5,750 nt of DNA from an uncultured Saprospiraceae bacterium (GTDB taxonomy: Bacteria; Bacteroidota; Bacteroidia; Chitinophagales; Saprospiraceae), in NCBI GenBank assembly GCA_937864255.1, contig CALMIT010000147.1, forward strand, positions 1 through 5,750. Reading direction: 5' to 3'. Shown piece by piece: positions 1 through 4,281 of this stretch (its first letter is position 1; every line of letters starts with the position of its first letter). The position numbers and the translations under genes were made by a program. The notes beneath the pieces were generated by a model that was not told where the DNA came from, searched no databases, and was given only the letters and a program-made list of their open reading frames with translations.

Positions 1-566
1 TATACGCTTTCGCGCAATGTGCGGTCGGTTTCTTCGAGCAAAATGGAGGCTTGTTGAAGGGTCAGTTGTTTGCCCTCCATTTCTATGGTCATCTGTGAAA
101 GGATAGCGCCGTAATCTTTTGATTTGAGTTGATCTTCCGTATAAAGCGGAATATTTTCTTCCCTGAAAAGTTCCACTTCATTTTTTACGCCCCTCACATG
201 GATGAAGTATTTTTCTTCCGGAAGCTGGTCTGCGAAAGACGAGTTGACCAAAAGCCGGTTAAGCTGATCTTCCACTACCGTGATACGCGGCATCAATTCC
301 TGTACGGCGTATTGGTACATTTCGGTGGCATTGGTGTCTTCGCTATTTTGCGACAAGCGGATGTAACGCCAGCCAAATTCTTCACTTATCACAGCTTCCA
401 GTTCGCTGCGGTCTCTGAGCCATTTTTCGAGATCTTCGGCAGAGAGGACAGGGCGCTTGAGCAATTCATCATAATACGGCTTGAGTTTTGCCCAGGTCGT
501 TATTTTAAAGTCATCAGGCAAAAACTCCAAACGTCTTTGTTTTGGAAGGTTTATGGTTTCTTGCAT
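1..566 (-). CDS. pepF: Oligoendopeptidase F, M3 family (partial, N-terminal third)
   Basis: Cytosolic zinc metallopeptidase of family M3 that degrades oligopeptides. Reading leftward from the ATG at 566-564, the frame stays open for 188 codons to the window edge. The start MQETINLP, then FLPDDFKITTW, LKPYYDELLKRP, LEKWLRDRSELEAVISEEFGWRYIR, KYFIHVRGVKNEVELFREENIPL and LTLQQASILLEETDRTLRE follow the N-terminal helical region of Bacteroidota M3 oligoendopeptidases closely. The family is usually about 560-600 residues, so roughly the first third is present. The HExxH zinc site lies beyond the left edge and cannot be checked. The gene follows the DUF5606 gene on the same strand after 27 bases, with no terminator or clear promoter between, so co-transcription is likely. 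The start sits after an A-rich leader, as usual in this phylum. Family assignment rests on recalled sequence similarity. Confidence 0.88.
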   Translation of the reverse strand, partial: MQETINLPKQRRLEFLPDDFKITTWAKLKPYYDELLKRPVLSAEDLEKWLRDRSELEAVISEEFGWRYIRLSQNSEDTNATEMYQYAVQELMPRITVVEDQLNRLLVNSSFADQLPEEKYFIHVRGVKNEVELFREENIPLYTEDQLKSKDYGAILSQMTIEMEGKQLTLQQASILLEETDRTLRESV

Positions 567-593
567 AGAGGTTTCGTGTTTATTTGTTGTGTT

Positions 594-1031
594 TTAAGTT
601 TCATCATCCGCTTCACCGGAAGTTTCAGTTGTTGTTTCGGTGTCTGCCAAAGCACCGCGCTCGTTCAGAAAAACAAACCACTTCACTAATTTTTTCACAT
701 CGCCGGGATACACACGATCGCGGTCATAATCAGGCAAAACCGCTGCCAAATAATTCATCAATTCGTCCTTTGAAGCATTTTGGTCAACAAGCGGCGTTTT
801 TTCGAGGTTGGACAACATGCTGGTAAATACTTCCGAAAGGTTTGCGGTTTCGTTTTCGCCATTCGTAAAAATACCGATCGATGCCAGGGGCGTGAACTGG
901 TGCTGGCGCGAAGGCGCGAACTTCACTTTACCTGTATCCAGATCTTCTATCACCAAGCCGTTGCTGCGGTTTGCCACCACTTTATACACACCCGACATTC
1001 CGCTTACGGCCACATAATTATCAAGATTCAT
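594..1031 (-). CDS. DUF5606 domain protein
   Basis: A 145-residue protein of a Bacteroidota-restricted family without known biochemical function. Residues 5-35 (YVAVSGMSGVYKVV, then GLVIEDLDTGKV) form the characteristic N-terminal small beta-barrel-like segment. Residues about 48-75 contain the 'SIGIFT ... L.EVF' stretch that typifies the family. Residues 86-126 look helical (SKDELMNYLAAVLPDYDRDRVYPGDVKKLVKWFVFLNERG). The last 18 residues are a Thr/Glu/Asp-rich, probably disordered acidic tail. There is no signal peptide or membrane segment, so the protein is cytosolic. It is the first gene of a leftward pair with the oligoendopeptidase F gene. The ATG at 1031-1029 is preceded by a poly-T/A leader and a weak GG just before the start. 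I see no convincing promoter matching the Bacteroidota consensus upstream. The family call is fairly firm; any function would be a guess. Confidence 0.85.
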   Translation of the reverse strand: MNLDNYVAVSGMSGVYKVVANRSNGLVIEDLDTGKVKFAPSRQHQFTPLASIGIFTNGENETANLSEVFTSMLSNLEKTPLVDQNASKDELMNYLAAVLPDYDRDRVYPGDVKKLVKWFVFLNERGALADTETTTETSGEADDET

Positions 1032-1162
1032 CCTATTTGCAATTTTAATTTTTTTTTAAAGGGTGGCGAAGTTAAACAATAGGCTGATATTGAAAAAACG
1101 AAATTGAAAACACTTTGTGAAAATGGTGCGGAGGAGATAGTTTGAAAGGTTTGGCTAAAAGA

Positions 1163-1178
1163 TTAGCTATTTAGCTAA
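1163..1178. promoter_or_regulatory. TTAGCTA dyad upstream of blaI-type gene
   Basis: TTAGCTAT followed directly by TTAGCTAA is two near-identical half-sites, each built on the self-complementary core TAGCTA. A further GGCTAAAA lies just upstream (1153-1160), so the word 'GCTA' occurs at 1154, 1166 and 1174. BlaI/MecI-family repressors bind dyads upstream of their own genes, so this could be a distal operator. Assigning it to the neighbouring repressor is inference. Confidence 0.4.
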
Positions 1179-1183
1179 AAAAA

Positions 1184-1212
1184 TAGTTGTATAACTAAAA
1201 AATACGTTATAC
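1184..1212. promoter_or_regulatory. Candidate BlaI-type autoregulatory operator
   Basis: Two interleaved inverted repeats are seen directly. TAGTT (1184-1188) pairs with AACTA (1193-1197) across GTAT, and GTATAAC (1189-1195) pairs with GTTATAC (1206-1212) across 10 bases. They lie 23-51 bases before the repressor's ATG and lie across the best promoter candidate. That is where BlaI/MecI repressors bind in known systems, usually at TACA/TGTA-type dyads. The arrangement suggests autorepression relieved by the M56 peptidase; binding itself is inference. Confidence 0.5.
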
Positions 1213-1217
1213 CTTTA
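1186..1217 (+). promoter_or_regulatory. Candidate promoter for the BlaI-type / M56 pair
   Basis: TACCTTTA at 1210-1217 is one mismatch from the Bacteroidota -7 element TAnnTTTG. GTTG at 1186-1189 is a partial match to the -33 element TTTG, 20 bases upstream. Transcription would begin near 1223-1225, leaving a leader of only about 10 bases before the ATG at 1235, which is short. The match is imperfect, and the overlap with the dyads is the main reason to list it. Confidence 0.38.
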
Positions 1218-1234
1218 TCGCAAAATTGTAACAC

Positions 1235-1606
1235 ATGCAAAAACTGACCAAAGCAGAAGAAGATGTGATGCAGGTACTCTGGGCGTTGGAGCGCTGTACG
1301 GTGAGCCAGATGCTGGACTATATGGAGCAGCAACTCGGGCTTAGCCGTCCGCCGCACAGCACGATTTCTTCCATTGTACGCATTATTGAGGAGAAAGGCT
1401 TCTTGGATCACAAAGCCTACGGCCGTACGCACGAATATTTTCCGCTGGTGAGCAAAGACGAATACAGCCGGGGCACTTTGAAGGATTTTGTACAAAACTA
1501 TTTCGACGGCTCGGTCAAGCGCCTCGTATCTTTTATGGTGCAGGAAAACGACCTCTCGCTCAAAGACCTGACTGAAATGCTGGAAAAATTGAAAGACGAA
1601 GATTAA
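1235..1606 (+). CDS. BlaI/MecI/CopY-family transcriptional repressor
   Basis: A 123-residue cytosolic DNA-binding repressor of the BlaI/MecI family. The N-terminal winged helix spans about residues 1-72: LTKAEEDVMQVLW is the signature first helix, HSTISSIVRIIEEKGFL (41-57) is the recognition helix region, and AYGRTHEYFPLV (61-72) is the wing. Residues 75-120 are the helical dimerisation tail. In the staphylococcal proteins, signal-dependent cleavage falls at an Asn-Phe bond in this tail; the best counterpart here is Ser99-Phe100, an alignment by eye. Family length is about 120-130 residues, so the gene is complete. The ATG at 1235 fits the family N-terminus. An M56 peptidase gene follows 55 bases downstream, the classical partner arrangement. 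Dyads upstream suggest autoregulation. No beta-lactamase or copper gene is nearby, so the regulon is unknown. Confidence 0.93.
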   Translation: MQKLTKAEEDVMQVLWALERCTVSQMLDYMEQQLGLSRPPHSTISSIVRIIEEKGFLDHKAYGRTHEYFPLVSKDEYSRGTLKDFVQNYFDGSVKRLVSFMVQENDLSLKDLTEMLEKLKDED

Positions 1607-1607
1607 T

Positions 1608-1631
1608 TGATGTGCTAATGTGGTGATGTGA
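1608..1631 (+). repeat. 8-base tandem repeat, three units
   Basis: TGATGTGC, TAATGTGG and TGATGTGA stand head to tail, followed by a decayed fourth unit, TGATTTTT. The array fills half of the 55-base gap between the repressor stop and the peptidase start. Similar short GATGTG-like intergenic arrays are, as I recall, seen in other Bacteroidota genomes. Here the copy number may change the spacing or coupling between the two genes; that role is inference. Confidence 0.6.
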
Positions 1632-1661
1632 TGATTTTTTTGAATTTTTTAATCCAAGAAT

Positions 1662-3056
1662 ATGCTCAGCTATTTTCTGGAAGTGAGTATTTATTGGCTG
1701 GTATTTTACCTGCCGTACCATTTTTTGATGAGCAAAGAAACGTTTCTGCGCTCCAATCGTCGGGCTTTGCTCGCCGGTGTGTCGCTGGGACTTTTATTGC
1801 CACTTTTAAAATTCCCCCTCGGCGCGGAAGCATCGGCGTTTGCCGTTTGGCTGCCCGCGGTGACAGTCGGCTTAAATTCTGTAGATCATGTTTTTGAAAT
1901 TAATACCGGCCCGATGTTTCCGAACGGAGGGCTTATTTTAAAAATCATCTATCTGTCCGGACTTACTTTTTATTTGGGGCGCATCGCCGTCGGACTTTTT
2001 AGAATCCACCGGCTGGCGACAAAAGGCGAAAAGATTCACCGGGACAGCATAATCCTGGTAAAAACGGAAGAAGTGCATTCTCCTTTTTCCTTTCTCAACT
2101 ACCTGTTTTGGAGCAAATCTTTTGATTTGGAAAACGCAGAGGCGAGGCAAATTTTCAAACACGAACTGGCGCACATCCGCCAACGACACAGCCTCGACGT
2201 ACTTTTTATGGAAATAATCATGGCGATTTTTTGGTGGAATCCACTCGTGTATGCTTTCAAAAGCGCGCTGCGCGACGTCCACGAATACCTCGCCGACGCT
2301 GCCGCACTGGCAGCCACAGATAAGCAACAATATGGCCATTTGTTGATACATCAGGCACAGTTTGGACCGGGTTTGCAATACCACCCGTCCGGCTTGCCCT
2401 TCGTCAACCATTTTTTTCATTCACAATTAAAAAAACGTATTCAGATGATGACAAAGAAGAAATCACCCAAATTGGCGGCATTCAAATATGTGCCTGTGCT
2501 ATTGCTTTTGGCCATCACGTACATTGCCTGCAACAAAACGGAATTATCACAATTGCACCCTGAAAATCCTGCCCAACTCAAAGCCGGCGAGGCGAAAGAC
2601 GAGGGCGGATACAAGTACAAGGAAGAAAGCGTAGTGACGCTGGACGAAAAGACCGGCAAGCAAAAAACGGAAACTTTGAAAGCCTATATTTCGCCGGAAG
2701 AACTGCCGCGTTTCCCGGGTTGTGAGCATATCAGCAACGCCGAAGAGCGCAATCAATGCGCACAAATGAAACTGGCAGAATTTATTGGTCAAAATATGAA
2801 ATACCCGAAAGAAGCCTCGGATAAAGGTATCGAAGGTATGGTGGTTGCCTCTTTTCTGATAGACGAGACCGGCGCGGTCAAAAAAGTTTCCATCGTCAAA
2901 AGTCTCGACCCTTCCTGCGACGCGGAAGTCACCCGACTGATCAACCTGATGCCGCGTTGGATTCCCGGCAAAGTGAACGGCAAAGCCGTAAATGTTGAAT
3001 TCAAATTGCCTTTAAAATTTCAACTTGACGAGAAGGAAAAAACGAAGCAGGATTAA
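1662..3056 (+). CDS. BlaR1-like M56 membrane metallopeptidase with C-terminal TonB domain
   Basis: A 464-residue inner-membrane zinc peptidase and the probable sensor partner of the upstream BlaI-type repressor. Likely membrane helices lie at about residues 4-23, 34-50, 91-112, 179-198 and 276-290. The M56 core carries the PFSF motif (141-144), HELAH (167-171) and HEYLAD (207-212). His167, His171 and Glu208 are the expected zinc ligands and Glu168 the catalytic residue; NPLVY (193-197) is also typical. After a Lys-rich stretch and the fifth hydrophobic segment comes a charged linker (291-345). A TonB C-terminal-like domain follows (about 348-455), with RFPGCE, YPKEASDKGIEG, DETGAVKKVSIVKS and RWIPGKVNGKAVNVEFKLPLKF. 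There is no penicillin-binding domain, so the ligand is not a beta-lactam by the BlaR1 route. M56-TonB fusions are common in this phylum. Segment 263-290 resembles a lipoprotein signal peptide ending in YIAC. The ATG at 1662 is chosen because MLSYFLEVSIYWLVFYLPYH aligns with the family's first helix. Confidence 0.92.
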   Translation: MLSYFLEVSIYWLVFYLPYHFLMSKETFLRSNRRALLAGVSLGLLLPLLKFPLGAEASAFAVWLPAVTVGLNSVDHVFEINTGPMFPNGGLILKIIYLSGLTFYLGRIAVGLFRIHRLATKGEKIHRDSIILVKTEEVHSPFSFLNYLFWSKSFDLENAEARQIFKHELAHIRQRHSLDVLFMEIIMAIFWWNPLVYAFKSALRDVHEYLADAAALAATDKQQYGHLLIHQAQFGPGLQYHPSGLPFVNHFFHSQLKKRIQMMTKKKSPKLAAFKYVPVLLLLAITYIACNKTELSQLHPENPAQLKAGEAKDEGGYKYKEESVVTLDEKTGKQKTETLKAYISPEELPRFPGCEHISNAEERNQCAQMKLAEFIGQNMKYPKEASDKGIEGMVVASFLIDETGAVKKVSIVKSLDPSCDAEVTRLINLMPRWIPGKVNGKAVNVEFKLPLKFQLDEKEKTKQD

Positions 3057-3102
3057 GCCGGCAGACTGTGTAAAATCACCCCTTTATTGAAAAGTTCTTT
3101 CT

Positions 3103-3133
3103 TTTGGTAATTTGGATTTTTGGATTAGTTTTG
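3103..3133 (+). promoter_or_regulatory. Consensus Bacteroidota promoter for the 41-residue gene
   Basis: TTTG at 3103-3106 and TAGTTTTG at 3126-3133 match the Bacteroidota -33 (TTTG) and -7 (TAnnTTTG) elements exactly, with a 19-base spacer. Transcription should start near 3139-3142, giving a leader of about 26-30 bases before the ATG at 3168. This is the best promoter match I found in the window, and it lies downstream of the M56 stop, so the small gene can be expressed independently of the repressor-peptidase pair. Confidence 0.65.
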
Positions 3134-3140
3134 CGCAGTT

Positions 3141-3157
3141 TCAAAATTGTCAAAATT
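3141..3157 (+). repeat. Short direct repeat in the leader of the small gene
   Basis: TCAAAATT occurs at 3141-3148 and again at 3150-3157, separated by one base. It lies between the predicted transcription start and the ATG at 3168. It may be no more than the A/T-rich leader typical of the phylum. Confidence 0.35.
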
Positions 3158-3167
3158 TGCTTTAGAC

Positions 3168-3293
3168 ATGTCAGATCACATTGAGAACGCCGGTAAAAAA
3201 GGTTATTGTTTTATGTGGGCAATCATCACGATTTTACTCTTTTGCATTCTTTTGATTGCCGTATATCAATACAATTTCAAGCTTACTTTTTAA
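3168..3293 (+). CDS. Small single-pass membrane protein (41 residues), hypothetical
   Basis: This short gene is easily missed. ATG at 3168-3170 opens 41 codons ending in TAA at 3291-3293. Residues 1-13 are polar (MSDHIENAGKKGY), residues about 15-33 form one strongly hydrophobic helix containing two cysteines (Cys14 and Cys26), and the tail is YQYNFKLTF. The basic KK before the helix predicts an N-in, C-out topology. Support comes from its surroundings: an exact consensus promoter about 35 bases upstream and a strong intrinsic terminator 41 bases downstream bracket it as a single-gene transcription unit. I do not recognise a family. It sits between the M56 peptidase gene and the AhpD-like gene on the same strand, so a link to envelope signalling is possible but is inference. 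The alternative is an untranslated small RNA from the same promoter. Confidence 0.6.
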   Translation: MSDHIENAGKKGYCFMWAIITILLFCILLIAVYQYNFKLTF

Positions 3294-3313
3294 AAAAAGA
3301 GGCATTTTGCCTC
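3291..3313 (-). terminator. Minus-strand intrinsic terminator-like hairpin
   Basis: GAGGCA (3299-3304), loop TTT and TGCCTC (3308-3313) form a perfect 6-bp stem. On the minus strand it is followed by a run of seven T (3298-3292), the layout of an intrinsic terminator for leftward transcription. No plus-strand T run follows it. It overlaps the stop codon of the 41-residue gene. It is the first leftward terminator-like structure I see after the convergent gene end at 3781. Confidence 0.5.
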
Positions 3314-3333
3314 CTGTTCCTTCTTAATCGTCG

Positions 3334-3374
3334 CGACGAGGGCTTTGCACCGTGCAAAACCCTCGTCGTTTTTT
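3334..3374 (+). terminator. Strong rho-independent terminator after the small gene
   Basis: CGACGAGGG (3334-3342) pairs with CCCTCGTCG (3360-3368). Inside that, after one C/A mismatch, TTTGCA (3344-3349) pairs with TGCAAA (3353-3358) around the loop CCG. Six T follow directly (3369-3374). The 15 base pairs and the U-tract make this a textbook rightward terminator. It ends the transcript of the 41-residue gene and any readthrough from the M56 gene, and it implies that the AhpD-like gene has its own promoter. Confidence 0.88.
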
Positions 3375-3433
3375 ATAATGGTTTCGGATGAAAATGTGTT
3401 TCGCCTTTCTCCTATCTTCACCGCAAAAAAATC

Positions 3434-3784
3434 ATGTCGCAGGTAAAAGAATTTAACGCCTATCGGGCGAAAATGAACGAAAAAATCCTCTCACAGGACA
3501 ACAAGGTACTCAAACGTTTTTTCAACCTCGATTCCAACGCCTACCAGGGGGGCGCGCTGCCGGTCAAAACCAAAGAATTGCTCGGACTCATCGCTTCGAT
3601 GGTGCTGCGCTGCGACGATTGCATCCGCTATCACCTCGGCACATGCTTTGAGTTGGGCGTCACGCGCGAGGAAGTTTTTGAAGTGTTCGCCATTGCCAAT
3701 CTGGTGGGCGGTTCTATTTGCATCCCTCACACGCGGCGCGCGGTGGAATATTGGGAAGCACTGGAACAGGAAGTTGCAGGTTAA
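3434..3784 (+). CDS. AhpD-like carboxymuconolactone decarboxylase-family protein
   Basis: A 116-residue cytosolic all-helical protein of the CMD/AhpD superfamily, whose redox-active members act as thiol-disulfide partners in alkylhydroperoxide reduction. The core spans about residues 28-108. Glu48, Cys60, Cys63 and His67 have spacings of 12, 3 and 4, the same as the catalytic Glu118-Cys130-Cys133-His137 set of mycobacterial AhpD, in the context ELLGLIASMVLRCDDCIRYHL. The later ELGVTREEVFEVFAIANLVGG and PHTRRAVEYWE are also typical. This argues for a peroxidase-type or disulfide activity over lactone decarboxylation. The ATG at 3434 follows an A-rich leader. A strong terminator ends 60 bases upstream, so transcription probably starts in that space, although no clear consensus box is visible (TATCTTCA at 3413-3420 is weak). 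Its stop shares TTAA with the convergent gene. The physiological substrate is unknown. Confidence 0.9.
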   Translation: MSQVKEFNAYRAKMNEKILSQDNKVLKRFFNLDSNAYQGGALPVKTKELLGLIASMVLRCDDCIRYHLGTCFELGVTREEVFEVFAIANLVGGSICIPHTRRAVEYWEALEQEVAG

Positions 3785-4245
3785 TTCTTCGATTTTTCTT
3801 TTTCCAGCAATTGGCGGGTCAGTTCGGGCTGGCTGCTGAAAAACTGCTGAAAGCGGGAGCGGCTGGCAAGAAAACGGACTTTTTTTCCAAAATAGCCCGC
3901 CTTTTTAAAATGAATCGTGATGAGTTTGAAAAATAAAAGATCACTCTCCGAAATGCGCTCGACATTGTCCAGGGCATAGCGGTAATGTTTGAAATAATTG
4001 GTCACGTACACCTGGTCTCCGTCCATTTCCACCCTTTTCAATTGCAGTACCGTAAACCACAAAAACAAAACGCCAGAAAGAAAAAAAATCGTTGCGCCCC
4101 AGCGCATATAATCGCCCGGAATGCGCCCGTAATATTCGTAGCCCATCAACCACACAGCCACCGTAAATGCGCCAAAAAACACCAGCCAGAAGGTGGGCAC
4201 AAATAATTTAAAAAACAAGGTAAAATTGGACGATACGTGGTGCAT
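3781..4245 (-). CDS. Two-TM membrane protein with PH-like cytosolic tail, hypothetical
   Basis: A 154-residue protein with two membrane helices at about residues 12-34 (LFVPTFWLVFFGAFTVAVWLM region) and 48-67 (RWGATIFFLSGVLFLWFTVL), a short loop between them, and a cytosolic domain from 68 to the end. That domain begins LKRVEMDGDQVYVTNYFKHYRY, followed by IHFKKAGYFGKKVRFLAS, a beta-strand pattern resembling bacterial PH-like domains on small membrane proteins. The C-terminus is a charged helix (ELTRQLLEKEKSK). I do not recognise a named family, and the PH-like call is tentative. It follows tatC by 36 bases on the same strand and is likely the last gene of that transcript. The ATG at 4245 is the only suitable start: there is no in-frame ATG between it and the tatC stop. 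Its TAA overlaps the TAA of the convergent AhpD-like gene within TTAA. Confidence 0.75.
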   Translation of the reverse strand: MHHVSSNFTLFFKLFVPTFWLVFFGAFTVAVWLMGYEYYGRIPGDYMRWGATIFFLSGVLFLWFTVLQLKRVEMDGDQVYVTNYFKHYRYALDNVERISESDLLFFKLITIHFKKAGYFGKKVRFLASRSRFQQFFSSQPELTRQLLEKEKSKN

Positions 4246-4281
4246 GGCTATGATATTTGTCGAGGCAAAATTCTATAATGT

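Larger units (their letters stand above)
1032..1234. promoter_or_regulatory. Divergent intergenic region with nested dyads
   Basis: This 203-base gap separates the leftward DUF5606 gene from the rightward BlaI-family gene and must hold both start regions. The DUF5606-proximal part (1032-1150) is AT-rich with long T and A runs; I see no good TAnnTTTG box for the minus strand there. The part from 1152 to 1212 is dense in short TAGCTA and TAGTT/AACTA words that form the inverted repeats listed separately. No terminator, small ORF with support, or RNA gene is visible. Confidence 0.6.

Noticed and set aside
129..689. 186-codon plus-strand frame opposite the oligoendopeptidase and DUF5606 genes
   Set aside because: It crosses the boundary of two real minus-strand genes and has a Phe-rich composition typical of antisense frames.
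1175..1495. 106-codon minus-strand frame antisense to the BlaI-type gene
   Set aside because: It lies opposite a clear family member, has no domain I recognise, and its composition is that expected of an antisense frame.
1628..1897. 89-codon plus-strand frame overlapping the start of the M56 gene
   Set aside because: It begins in the tandem repeat and is out of frame with the M56 gene, whose first helices are recognisable; the product becomes Arg/Ser-rich with no domain.
1938..2420. 160-codon minus-strand frame inside the M56 gene
   Set aside because: Shadow of a well-supported coding region; no recognisable motif and no promoter.
3126..3133. TTAGTT-like word as a second repressor operator before the small gene
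   Set aside because: TAGTT occurs at 3126-3130 but no AACTA or GTTATAC partner follows, so no dyad is formed; it is better explained as the -7 box.
3784..3910. Possible rightward terminator after the AhpD-like gene
   Set aside because: There are T-runs (for example near 3881) but I found no convincing GC-rich stem directly before them.
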